DNA of 16,496 bases from assembly GCA_900549055.1 (NCBI GenBank), contig URNB01000037.1, positions 1 through 16,496 on the forward strand, given 5' to 3'. The notes beneath the pieces are model-generated. The model was given only the letters and a program-made list of their open reading frames with translations, searched no databases and was not told the DNA's origin. The position numbers were made by a program, and so were the translations under genes. This document shows, piece by piece, positions 6,702 through 13,202 of this stretch; position 1 is the stretch's first letter, and every line of letters starts with the position of its first letter. The stretch comes from an uncultured Oscillospiraceae bacterium. GTDB lineage: Bacteria; Bacillota; Clostridia; Oscillospirales; Acutalibacteraceae.

Positions 6702-7725
6702 CGGCTATATCGGCAAGCAGAGAATTCACCTCTGCAATACTCGTCGCCCAGCTTGTGCAGAAACGCGCCACAGTACCCTGCGGCATTGTACCCATCTCCT
6801 CAAAATAATAGCTCTGTGCGAGCGTATTCCTTTGCCGTTCATTCAGTATTACAAACTGCTGATTGGTAAAGCTTTCCGCCCAAAACGGTATGCCTTTAGC
6901 CTCAAACGCCCCTCTTATCTGCATTGCAAGCTTATCTGCCTGTCTTGCTCTTTCAAAATACTCGCCGTTTTCCAGCATTATTGCAAATTGCAGACCCATA
7001 AGCCATCCCTTTGCAAGCACCGCGCCGTGCTGCTTCATATAGGCCTTAAAGCGATATTTAAGGGAATCCTCGGTAATAATCAGCGCCTCACCGAAAAGAG
7101 CGCCGCACTTTGTTCCGCCTATATAGAACACATCCGTCAGCTGTGCAAAATCCTTAAGCGTCAAATCATTGCTTTCCGCACCCAAGCCGTAGCCCATTCT
7201 TGCTCCGTCTACGAACAAATACATACCGTATTTTTTACATACGGTTCTTATTTCCTTCAGCTCGCGCTTTGAGTAAAGCGTGCCCTTCTCGGTCGGAAAG
7301 GAGAGATACACCAGCTTCGGCTCGGTAAGATGCTCCGGTACGCCGCCGTCGTAATACTCTGCCGCGCACTCGGCAATCTGCTCGGCGGTAATCTTGCCTT
7401 CGGTATTCGGAAGCTCAAGAATTTTATGCCCCGTATTCTCAATCGACGCCGCCTCATGGCAGTTAATATGCCCTGTATCGGCAGCGATAACGCTTTGAAC
7501 GGAGGATAATGCCGCCGCAATTACAACAATATTTGCCTGTGTCGCCCCGGGAATAAATTTTATCAGCGCGTCATCCGATGAAATAAGCTTTTTTATAACG
7601 CTTTCCGCCCTGCCGCACCATTCATCCTCTCCGTAACCCGGGTAGCTGACCGTGTTTGCGTCCGCTAAACCGCGTAATACAGAGTCAAAAGCTCCCCGAT
7701 TGTAATCATTGTTAAATCTTATCAT
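6694..7725 (-). CDS. ltaE: Low-specificity L-threonine aldolase-type PLP enzyme
   Basis: 343 residues, the usual size for the beta-eliminating lyase/threonine aldolase family (PLP fold type I). Visible features: FNNDYNRGAFDSVL at the N terminus, PGATQANIV (59-67) for cofactor binding, GHINCHEAASIE (85-96), SFPTEKGTLYS (142-152), FVDGARMGYG with the PLP-contacting Asp173, and YIGGTKCGALFGEA with the Schiff-base Lys206. The enzyme would split threonine or allo-threonine into glycine and acetaldehyde in the cytoplasm. The start has GGAGGAG with ideal spacing. A hairpin-rich element begins about 13 bases upstream of the start codon, so its native promoter has been displaced. A related aldolase specificity (for example phenylserine) cannot be excluded. 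Confidence 0.88.
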   Translation of the reverse strand: MIRFNNDYNRGAFDSVLRGLADANTVSYPGYGEDEWCGRAESVIKKLISSDDALIKFIPGATQANIVVIAAALSSVQSVIAADTGHINCHEAASIENTGHKILELPNTEGKITAEQIAECAAEYYDGGVPEHLTEPKLVYLSFPTEKGTLYSKRELKEIRTVCKKYGMYLFVDGARMGYGLGAESNDLTLKDFAQLTDVFYIGGTKCGALFGEALIITEDSLKYRFKAYMKQHGAVLAKGWLMGLQFAIMLENGEYFERARQADKLAMQIRGAFEAKGIPFWAESFTNQQFVILNERQRNTLAQSYYFEEMGTMPQGTVARFCTSWATSIAEVNSLLADIAGL

Positions 7726-7738
7726 TTAAAGCTCCTCC

Positions 7739-7747
7739 TTAATGTAA
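7739..7747. repeat. Left 9-bp direct repeat (target-site duplication)
   Basis: TTAATGTAA, repeated exactly at 8002-8010 on the far side of the hairpin element. It lies directly next to the ribosome binding site of the threonine aldolase gene. Confidence 0.75.
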
Positions 7748-7763
7748 TGTCTACTGAATAATT
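7748..7763 (+). repeat. Left terminal inverted repeat
   Basis: TGTCTACTGAATAATT. It matches the inverted right end at 13 of 16 positions, and its inner part (CTGAAnAATT) recurs in direct orientation at 7936-7945, the left arm of the sixth hairpin. Confidence 0.7.
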
Positions 7764-7985
7764 GCATTAGCAAATGCAATTACATAAAATCGAGTTAAAA
7801 TCTCGATTTTATGGGTCAAAACCTTTGTTTTGACCGTCAGTATCCATTGATTGTCGCCTGATTTTAAAAAGAATCAAAATGTGATTCTTTTTAAAGTGCA
7901 AGGTTTTTTCGCAAAATTGCGCAAAAACCTTGCACCTGAACAATTCAAAAGTTTATACCAACATGCTCGGGTTAAGGTTCTTTTG

Positions 7986-8001
7986 AATTGTTCAGCAGGC
8001 A
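7986..8001 (-). repeat. Right terminal inverted repeat
   Basis: Read on the minus strand it is TGCCTGCTGAACAATT, the partner of the left end at 7748. It overlaps the right arm of the sixth hairpin (7980-7995). Confidence 0.7.
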
Positions 8002-8010
8002 TTAATGTAA
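8002..8010. repeat. Right 9-bp direct repeat (target-site duplication)
   Basis: TTAATGTAA, exact copy of 7739-7747. Removing the element and one repeat restores a continuous spacer between the threonine aldolase gene and the Nim-like pseudogene. Confidence 0.75.
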
Positions 8011-8047
8011 GCCAAGCAAAAAATCTCCGACCCACAGGCACATAAAT

Positions 8048-8299
8048 TTATTTTTTCCGCACCTCTTTGCCGCTGATATGCTCGGTCTTCATTTCAAACA
8101 GCTGCGCCGCTTTACCCGCGCGCCGTGAAAATATATTTTTTTCTAATCGCCGTCATAAAGATTATTTATAGAAACCGTATAAGGGCAGCCGTTTTCCCGG
8201 TTCACTGCCAAAATACCGCGCCGACCGCACCGTATAAGAGCCTCTGCCGCTTCTGTACTAATTTCCTTTTTTTCTGCGAATTTCTCTGAACTCGGTAAA
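8048..8299 (-). pseudogene. Decayed Nim-like flavoprotein (pyridoxamine-phosphate-oxidase-like fold)
   Basis: Minus-strand remnant in three frames. From about 8290 it reads FREIRRKKGN and then a stop. One frame over, STEAAEALIRCGRRGILAVN…CPYTVSINNLYDGD follows and ends in TAG; a further shift gives KKIYFHGAR; the last shift gives AAQLFEMKTEHISGKEVRKK and a stop (8048-8050). The order matches the FREMRRKK… N terminus, the G(V/I)LAVN…YPYxVP core, the KIYFHGA strand and the IEHxTGK C-terminal helix of Nim (nitroimidazole-resistance-type) FMN proteins. The middle of the protein, roughly 70-80 residues, is missing. There is no start codon. It lies just downstream of the LOG gene on the same strand, so it may once have been in that operon. 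Confidence 0.75.
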
Positions 8300-8315
8300 G
8301 CTCCTTGCACCGGTT

Positions 8316-8852
8316 TCAGTTGCTTTCAAGCAGCTGTATAATCTCCCCCAAATTATTTACAAAGAATATTCCTTTTTGCCGCCTTTCAGAAGACAGTCCT
8401 TTTTTGATCATAAGCTCCAGCAGCTCCTTCAGACTGTCATAATATCCATCCAAATTATAAAGTATGCACGGAGCGTCAAGCTGTTTCAAGGACACCTTCG
8501 ACATAACCTCCGTAATTTCCTCAAGTGTGCCTGTGCCGCCGGGAAACGCTATGAAAGCGTCACCGAGCTCAATCATCTTATTTTTGCGCTCCGACATATC
8601 CTTTGTAACAATCAGCTCGGTAAGTCCGTCGTGTTGAAACTCGCTTTCAATAAAAAATTGCGGTTCGACCCCAATAACCTCGCCTCCCGCATTCAAAACG
8701 CTGTCGGCTGCAGCACCCATTAATCCGCTCTTCGATCCGCCGTAGATAAGCGTATTGCCGCTTTGTCCTATCCATTCTCCGAGCTGCGTTACCGCACTCC
8801 GCAAATTCGGGTCATTACCCTCGTTTGCACCGAGATACACTGTAATATTCAT
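8316..8852 (-). CDS. LOG-family protein (TIGR00730-type Rossmann fold)
   Basis: 178 residues, full length for the family. It has the N-terminal Rossmann start (ITVYLGANEG), LIYGGSKSGLMGAAADSVLNAGGEVIGV (36-62), the conserved Arg in MSERKNKMIELGDAFIAFPGGTGTLEE (86-112, with PGGTGTLEE at 104-112), and a final helical region. LOG proteins are nucleoside 5'-monophosphate phosphoribohydrolases that release free base (cytokinin in plants; in bacteria often AMP or other NMP as substrate). They were formerly misnamed lysine decarboxylases. GGAG is about 10 bases before the ATG. It lies 30 bases after the DUF6440 gene and likely shares its promoter. Confidence 0.88.
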   Translation of the reverse strand: MNITVYLGANEGNDPNLRSAVTQLGEWIGQSGNTLIYGGSKSGLMGAAADSVLNAGGEVIGVEPQFFIESEFQHDGLTELIVTKDMSERKNKMIELGDAFIAFPGGTGTLEEITEVMSKVSLKQLDAPCILYNLDGYYDSLKELLELMIKKGLSSERRQKGIFFVNNLGEIIQLLESN

Positions 8853-8882
8853 ATTAAAATGCTCCTTTATTTTTCACAATAA

Positions 8883-9065
8883 TCAACCGTTCATAATCGG
8901 CGAAACGATAGGCTTTCCGTCTCTGTCCAAAAGCGGAGTCATGCCGCCCGCGGTCCCGCAAGCATGAAACAGATAGTTGACCCCCGTTTCCTTATCCACC
9001 CAAATTTCCGTGGTTGTCATTGCACCCTGAGTATAAATCTTTTCAAATCTTTGCCCTTTACTCAT
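8883..9065 (-). CDS. DUF6440 family small protein
   Basis: 60 residues: RFEKIYTQG, then EIWVDKETGVNYLFHACGTAGGMTPLLDRDGKPIVSP, which matches the DUF6440 pattern (a small beta-rich protein ending in TPLLDxDGKP). No function is known. It has an excellent ribosome binding site (AGGAGG) and a promoter with an extended -10 about 50 bases upstream. It is the first gene of a two-gene unit with the LOG protein. No signal peptide or membrane segment. Confidence 0.85.
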   Translation of the reverse strand: MSKGQRFEKIYTQGAMTTTEIWVDKETGVNYLFHACGTAGGMTPLLDRDGKPIVSPIMNG

Positions 9066-9111
9066 TTAATTTGCCTCCTGATTTCCGAGCCGTTATGCAA
9101 CTCTTAAACCG

Positions 9112-9120
9112 ATTATAGCA
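9112..9120 (-). promoter_or_regulatory. Extended -10 promoter of the DUF6440-LOG operon
   Basis: TGCTATAAT on the minus strand (TG-n-TATAAT), with no strong -35, typical of an extended -10 promoter. It would start transcription near 9105, leaving a leader of about 40 bases. Confidence 0.6.
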
Positions 9121-9239
9121 CAAATCCGCAAAATAATCTACCTTCACATACGCTGTCTCGATGCGTCCCTTTTGCATTGCGGTTTTATTTCGCAGCTCAA
9201 ATAAATCGGCAGGAGCCGCGCAGGCCCATCGGTTCCGTT

Positions 9240-9440
9240 AACCGAAATATGCTCCTATCGACCTTAACCTCATAGGGCAACTTGTTGCCGGGGCGCCTGA
9301 GGCTCACAATAAAACACCTTTGTCCTTTTCTTGCAGACTTCGGTGGTTTCTAATTCCATCGTATGCTTGAATTCACTGCCGTTGTCGGTAAGAATAACCG
9401 CAAATATTCTGCGAAACAACCAGCTCTTCACCGTGCTCTG
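9240..9440 (-). pseudogene. IS30-family transposase fragment
   Basis: On the minus strand, RRIFAVILTDNGSEFKHTMELE…KKRTKVFYCEPQAPRQ matches the central DDE catalytic segment of IS30 transposases (FPVILTDNGSEF…RTxxFYCDPxxSxQ), including the second catalytic Asp in TDNGSEF. After PRQ the next expected part, with the catalytic Glu, is absent. A frame-shifted NKLPYEV just downstream resembles the NKSPYE motif near the family's C terminus, so an internal deletion is likely. The first ~20 residues of the open frame (from 9506) do not look like transposase. No terminal inverted repeats were found. It is a dead remnant; the rest of 9121-9557 holds no recognisable gene. Confidence 0.65.
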
Positions 9441-9512
9441 ACCATATATGTGTAGTGTAACAGACAGAAGATGCCGGCTAAATACCGTAGGCACCGCGGC
9501 AATCATAGAACA

Positions 9513-9538
9513 GGGCGCAGATTACACATTCTGCGCCC
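9513..9538. terminator. Hairpin downstream of the DMT transporter gene
   Basis: Perfect 9-bp GC-rich stem (9513-9521 / 9530-9538) with an 8-base loop, 20 bases after the transporter stop on the minus strand. There is no U-tract in either direction, so it may be a weak terminator or an mRNA-stabilising hairpin. Confidence 0.4.
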
Positions 9539-9557
9539 CTGATATTGGAAATAATGC

Positions 9558-10469
9558 TCATATAATTCCGCTTACAAACACGGTGGATAAAATGCCTACG
9601 GCAATTCCCGCCCACTGCTTGGCGGTTAGCCTTTCTTTGAAACCGAAAACGGCGTAAAGCATTGTGAGCAGCATGGGGCAAAGATTTATTGTGGGGAAAA
9701 ATACAACCGAGGCAAGCCTGCCCGATAAAAACAGGTTTATTGTGTGCGGAAAGGCAAAGCAAAGCCCCGAAACCGCAGGAAAAAGCAAAACGGCGAGGGT
9801 TAATTTATTAAGACTCTCACCCGATTTTTTCATTCGCCTGCGTTCTGTAATAAGCCTTATACCTGAAAGAGCAAAGGAAACAAAGAAACATGTAAGCAGT
9901 AGTGCGGGCATTTCCGCCTTGTGGGCGGCGTTGTTTTGGTGTATTTTCTGCACAACGCCCACTGCGCCCGAAAACACAAACGCCACCGTGCAGAAAAGCA
10001 ACCATTTAAGATTGACTGCGCGCCTTTCACCCCCGTCATTTCCCGGGGAGAGAATAATGCATATTATCATAAGCCCTATGCCCGCAAATTGCGAAACGGT
10101 AACCTTTTCCCCGAAAAGCACGGGTCCGCTCATACTGGGTATTATTGCCGAAAGCGCCACTATAACGGACGTGTAGGCAAAAGAGCCGCACGCCTGAGCC
10201 TGCAGCAGCCCCTCAAGGCTCAAAATATTGGCGACGGCAAGCGCCGCGCCGAGCAGCACGGAAAACACGCTGAAACTGAACTCTGTTCCCGAAAAAAGAT
10301 ATATCAACAGTATAGATAAAAAACAAAATATGTTCTGATAAAAATTAAACCGCCACAAATACACGCCGGACATCGGGTAGCTTTTGGCATATTTACCGCG
10401 TAAAATGCCGATAAGCGCACTCGCAATTACGGATAAAATGATAAGTAACGGTATTGGTAAAGAAAACAT
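9558..10469 (-). CDS. DMT-superfamily (EamA-like) membrane transporter
   Basis: 303 residues, almost wholly hydrophobic, with about ten membrane helices in two halves split by a polar loop (GNDGGERRAVNLKW near 150) and a second charged loop (TERRRMKKSGESLNK near 210). The second half ends in the typical EamA helix pattern (FGFKERLTAKQWAGIAVGILSTVFVSGII), mirroring FGEKVTVSQFAGIGLMIICIIL of the first half. These are metabolite permeases or exporters; the substrate is unknown. The ATG at 10469 has GGGG 7 bases before it. A GTG at 10475 is an alternative. It is divergent from an AraC regulator that may control it. Confidence 0.85.
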   Translation of the reverse strand: MFSLPIPLLIILSVIASALIGILRGKYAKSYPMSGVYLWRFNFYQNIFCFLSILLIYLFSGTEFSFSVFSVLLGAALAVANILSLEGLLQAQACGSFAYTSVIVALSAIIPSMSGPVLFGEKVTVSQFAGIGLMIICIILSPGNDGGERRAVNLKWLLFCTVAFVFSGAVGVVQKIHQNNAAHKAEMPALLLTCFFVSFALSGIRLITERRRMKKSGESLNKLTLAVLLFPAVSGLCFAFPHTINLFLSGRLASVVFFPTINLCPMLLTMLYAVFGFKERLTAKQWAGIAVGILSTVFVSGII

Positions 10470-10494
10470 AGGCACACCCCAAAAAAATATAGCT

Positions 10495-10523
10495 TTACTT
10501 TTTCAGCATAATGTGGTATACCA
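10495..10523. promoter_or_regulatory. Divergent intergenic region with perfect TGGTATACCA palindrome
   Basis: A 10-bp perfect palindrome (10514-10523) lies midway between the divergent transporter and AraC genes. For the plus strand, TTTACT about 17 bp ahead of TATACC forms a weak promoter that overlaps it. It could be an operator or only the symmetric -10 box; seen by motif alone. Confidence 0.3.
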
Positions 10524-10588
10524 TAAACAAAAACGAAATACTATGAGATTTCGCCCTAAAAATATGATATTTGTTTCAAGGTGTGGCT

Positions 10589-11413
10589 GTGGAAATACAT
10601 TATTTAAAAAATATACTGCCTGACGGCGGACTGTGCGCGGTAACGGAATACGGTGAGCATAATATTAACGGTTCGCTGCACCCGACGGATGACGCACATA
10701 TTCACGATTACTGCGAGGTTTATTTCAATGTAAGCGGCAACGTTTCATTTGCGGTGGAAAATAAGGTTTATCCCGTAAATACGGGGGATATTATAATTTC
10801 CAAGCCAAACGAAATACATTATTGCATTTATCACTCCGACCAAATACATACCTGCTATTGCTTTTGGGTAAAGGCGTCGGCGGAGTATTCTTACCTGCTT
10901 TCGCCCTTTTTACAGCACGCGGCGGGTGAGAAAAACCGCATAACCCTAAGCCGCAGCGATAAAGAAAAATTGCGCACGCTTTTTGATACTATGCTTGCCT
11001 GCCAGGATAAAAAGCCTATGTCGGCGGAAAATCTGGCGGCGGTAGTTGGTGTGCTTGATATAATAGAAAAAAACAGGGACAGAACAGAACCGTCGGTAGG
11101 AATATCGGCGCGCTTGGGCGAAATTTTGGAATATACGGACAATAACTTCGGCGACGAATGCTCGGTTAATATGCTTTGCGAAATTTTTTTTATAAGCCGC
11201 AGCTCGCTTTACAGGGCTTTCAGAGACGAACTCGATATTACCCCCTCAAAATATATAGAAAACCGCCGCCTCGCAAACGCAAAAAAGCTGCTTGAACGCG
11301 GAGAAAGCGTTCAGGCAGCCGCGGAAAAAAGCGGGTTTCCCGATTATTCGCATTTTATTTCACTTTTTAAAAGGCGTTTCGGAATAACGCCGAAAAAATA
11401 CCAAAAGCGATAA
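10589..11413 (+). CDS. AraC-family transcriptional regulator
   Basis: 274 residues from a GTG at 10589, chosen because CAAGG stands 8 bases before it. An ATG at 10571 is in frame but has no ribosome binding site. The N-terminal cupin domain has HIHDYCEVYFNVSGNVSFAVENKVYPVNTGDIIISKPNEIHY (about 33-75), which carries the ligand-binding strands. The C-terminal DNA-binding domain holds two HTHs (SVNMLCEIFFISRSSLYRAFRDELDITPSKYIENRRL and SVQAAAEKSGFPDYSHFISLFKRRFGITPKKYQ). It is divergent from the DMT transporter across about 120 bases and is the obvious candidate to regulate it. Confidence 0.87.
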   Translation: MEIHYLKNILPDGGLCAVTEYGEHNINGSLHPTDDAHIHDYCEVYFNVSGNVSFAVENKVYPVNTGDIIISKPNEIHYCIYHSDQIHTCYCFWVKASAEYSYLLSPFLQHAAGEKNRITLSRSDKEKLRTLFDTMLACQDKKPMSAENLAAVVGVLDIIEKNRDRTEPSVGISARLGEILEYTDNNFGDECSVNMLCEIFFISRSSLYRAFRDELDITPSKYIENRRLANAKKLLERGESVQAAAEKSGFPDYSHFISLFKRRFGITPKKYQKR

Positions 11414-11574
11414 TCGTCGTTTTCTCAAAATTGCAAAAATCCGTGCCGGTTATTTTATAAAGCAAGACGAGAAGTAAATACCCAAGGTTAAAAACATAGC
11501 TGAAATTAAAAACGAATGGCGCTTATAAGGAATTGTGTAAAATATTATGTTTTCAAATACGGCAAGCCCGAAAT

Positions 11575-11987
11575 TTAATATCTGACCTCAAACGCAGCAA
11601 AACCGTAGGGCGGAATATCGCAAAGTTTCACCTTACCCCCACAAAGCTCGCCGCCGCAATTAAGAAATGATATATCTGAATATTCCTTATCAAGCTCAAT
11701 CGTCGGCGAAAGCGCGGTATCGGCAAAGAAATTCCAAAGCCCCACCGCCATAGCGTTCTTATCCTTTTTACACAAAACATATAATTCGGGATTTCCGTAA
11801 ACATACGCCGGGAGCTTATTGCCCGAAAGCCACTGCACATTTTCGGCATACTGCCTGCTTCTTGCGTAGTGCTTCAGCACATTGTCCCTGTCGCTCCTTG
11901 TATTTACGTTTAAAATCAAAAACCTGTTTCCGTCCGAATTTTCGTAGCGGAACGACACGGGAATTATTCCGTGCGATGTTTCCGTAT
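11575..11987 (-). pseudogene. 5'-truncated gene: C-terminal domain of a large protein
   Basis: The open frame runs from about 11993 (after a stop) to 11575, but the only start options are a GTG at 11958 without a ribosome binding site. The product (…HGIIPVSFRYENSDGNRFLILNVNTRSDRD…YGNPELYVLCKKD…MAVGLWNFFAD…YSDISFLNCGGELCGGKVKLCDIPPYGFAAFEV) reads like the C-terminal beta-sandwich of a multidomain, probably carbohydrate-active, protein, with PYGFAAFEV as the usual closing strand. The catalytic part is missing. The frame breaks at about 11990, where an unrelated plus-strand fragment begins. The family is not named with confidence; the truncated state is clear from the lack of a start. Confidence 0.6.
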
Positions 11988-11997
11988 ATTCAAGTTA

Positions 11998-12152
11998 AAA
12001 TTTATATATATTCCGGTAAGCTGACAAAAATCACCCTAAGCTATATGTACTGGCTCAACGCATCAAAAAAAGGAACTCTCAGTGACAGATTTATCGGTGA
12101 ACAAACATATATTTTTTCATATGACGATGAAAAAATCACATTACCGACTTAA
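11998..12152 (+). pseudogene. 5'-truncated coding fragment, unidentified
   Basis: About 51 codons on the plus strand (KIYIYSGKLTKITLSYMYWLNASKKGTLSDRFIGEQTYIFSYDDEKITLPT, given here in parts: it begins KIYIYSGKL and ends DDEKITLPT) look protein-like in composition and end at TAA. Upstream the same frame runs antisense into the neighbouring fragment, so the real 5' part is lost. I do not recognise the family. Of the remaining bases to 12295, only the terminator at 12225-12265 is identifiable. Confidence 0.35.
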
Positions 12153-12224
12153 TGTTATAAAATACTGTTTCAAACTAAGAACAGAAGCGGTATAATATCA
12201 AACGGTAAAATCTCCGCTGCAATT

Positions 12225-12265
12225 CAAAAAATACCTGCCGATCAAAAGTGTGGTCGGCAGGTATT
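12225..12265 (-). terminator. Intrinsic terminator of the PocR-AraC regulator
   Basis: Perfect 12-bp stem 12254-12265 / 12230-12241 with a 12-base loop. On the minus strand it is followed by a run of T (complement of the A-run at 12226-12231). It lies about 30 bases after the regulator's stop codon. Confidence 0.75.
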
Positions 12266-12295
12266 GCTTATCATTTAACTTTTATCAGATCTGCT

Positions 12296-13144
12296 TTAAA
12301 GAAATCTCGATTTTTTCGGTGATACACCGAATTTTTTTTTGAAAACCGTTGAAAAATAGGCAGGGCTGCAAAATCCCAAGATGTTAGATAGTTCGGTAAT
12401 CGAATATGATGACTGTTTCAAAAGCCACTTTGCCTCATCAAGCCGCAAATTTTCAATATATTCGCTTATACTTATTCCCGATCGCTTTTTAAAAATATGG
12501 CTGAGTGTTGAAACGCTGCAATTGAATTTTTTACTCAAATCCTTCATTGTGATTCGCGTGTTATGATTTGTGGTAATGTAACTTAAAAGACTGGTGTAAA
12601 TATCGTCTTTTTCTTCCTTTCCGGAGAATTCCTCGTATTTTTGCAAATAAGTCTCAAGCATAAGCATAAGAGGATGTATAACCGTATCGATTTTTTCTTT
12701 ATCCGGAATATCGGCGTTAAGAAATTCGTTTCGCAAATTGGATATTTTCTGCCAATCAATATGATTCTTACGAGCAAAATGCCTTGCCTTACCCTGCGCC
12801 TCGCTTTCGTCCTTACCTTTGAAACCGCCGACCGAGATAAAACCGACATTCTTTTCGTTGACTGTCACCGGATAAACATATTCGCCTACTCCTGCGTGAC
12901 ATACTCCGAAAAAATCACCCGCTTCACATTTTTTGAAAACCTTACTCTGCTTATCAACACAAATATCCCAATTCCCGGTTACTGTTTTCACAAAACGGCA
13001 GTAAGGATTAAAATGAAAATTATAACGGGTAAGCCCGGGTATTGCGGTAAACGAACCATGCAAAGTAACTGAAAATTTATTTGTTTCAATCAGAAAATCA
13101 ATATAACGTGTTATGTCTTGAATAATTACCTCTATATTTATCAC
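12296..13144 (-). CDS. AraC-family regulator with N-terminal PocR ligand-binding domain
   Basis: About 282 residues from a GTG at 13144. The frame is open to 13279, but the promoter lies inside that extension, so the start must be downstream of about 13196. The GTG has AAAAGG almost touching it, so the exact start is uncertain. The N-terminal domain has the PocR pattern: LHGSFTAIPGL, NPYCRFVK, then CVDKQSKVFKKC, GVCHAGVGEYVYPV and VGFISVGGFKG. The C-terminal AraC HTH pair has MKDLSKKFNCSVSTLSHIFKKRSGISISEYI and SITELSNILGFCSPAYFSTVFKKKFGVSPKK. PocR domains bind small organic molecules. It is divergent from the FAD-oxidoreductase operon and likely activates it. Confidence 0.88.
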   Translation of the reverse strand: MINIEVIIQDITRYIDFLIETNKFSVTLHGSFTAIPGLTRYNFHFNPYCRFVKTVTGNWDICVDKQSKVFKKCEAGDFFGVCHAGVGEYVYPVTVNEKNVGFISVGGFKGKDESEAQGKARHFARKNHIDWQKISNLRNEFLNADIPDKEKIDTVIHPLMLMLETYLQKYEEFSGKEEKDDIYTSLLSYITTNHNTRITMKDLSKKFNCSVSTLSHIFKKRSGISISEYIENLRLDEAKWLLKQSSYSITELSNILGFCSPAYFSTVFKKKFGVSPKKSRFL

Positions 13145-13202
13145 CTTTTGCACGATTTTGTAAAAAACCGATTCAAATTCGAATGTTTTTTTCTTTTTAT
13201 TT

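Larger units (their letters stand above)
7748..8001. mobile_element. MITE-like non-autonomous element, array of six hairpins
   Basis: A 254-bp element with no coding potential. Ends are imperfect 16-bp inverted repeats, TGTCTACTGAATAATT (7748-7763) and the complement of TGCCTGCTGAACAATT (7986-8001), 13 of 16 identical, with TG…CA tips. Exact 9-bp direct repeats flank it. Inside, six hairpins follow with almost no gap except 7836-7862: 7759-7768/7773-7782; 7783-7794/7802-7813; 7814-7822/7827-7835; 7863-7876/7882-7895; 7896-7914/7917-7935 (one mismatch); 7936-7951/7980-7995 (28-base loop). The terminal repeats and duplicated target are hallmarks of a miniature inverted-repeat transposable element moved by a transposase in trans. 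Which transposase is not visible; 9-bp duplications occur in several IS families. Confidence 0.75.

Noticed and set aside
7741..8010. CRISPR array
   Set aside because: The repeats here are inverted hairpins of differing sequence, not direct repeats with equal spacers; no cas genes are present.
7741..8010. Riboswitch or T-box leader of the aldolase gene
   Set aside because: No T-box or glycine or other riboswitch consensus is visible, and flanking 9-bp duplications with inverted ends fit an insertion better.
7851..8045. Plus-strand open frame of 64 codons in the hairpin element
   Set aside because: It runs through three hairpins of the MITE and across its boundary; no ribosome binding site.
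9063..9240. Minus-strand stop-free stretch of about 59 codons (…NKTAMQKGRIETAYVKVDYFADLCYNRFKS…)
   Set aside because: It looked protein-like, but it runs through the TATAAT promoter and ribosome binding site of the DUF6440 gene, lacks its own ribosome binding site, and matches no family I know. It may be an old gene remnant; not supported enough to list.
11414..11574. Possible gene or terminator after the AraC regulator
   Set aside because: No open frame, hairpin with T-run or family motif is visible in these 161 bases.
12641..13072. Plus-strand open frame of 143 codons
   Set aside because: Antisense to the PocR domain of the regulator; no start signals.
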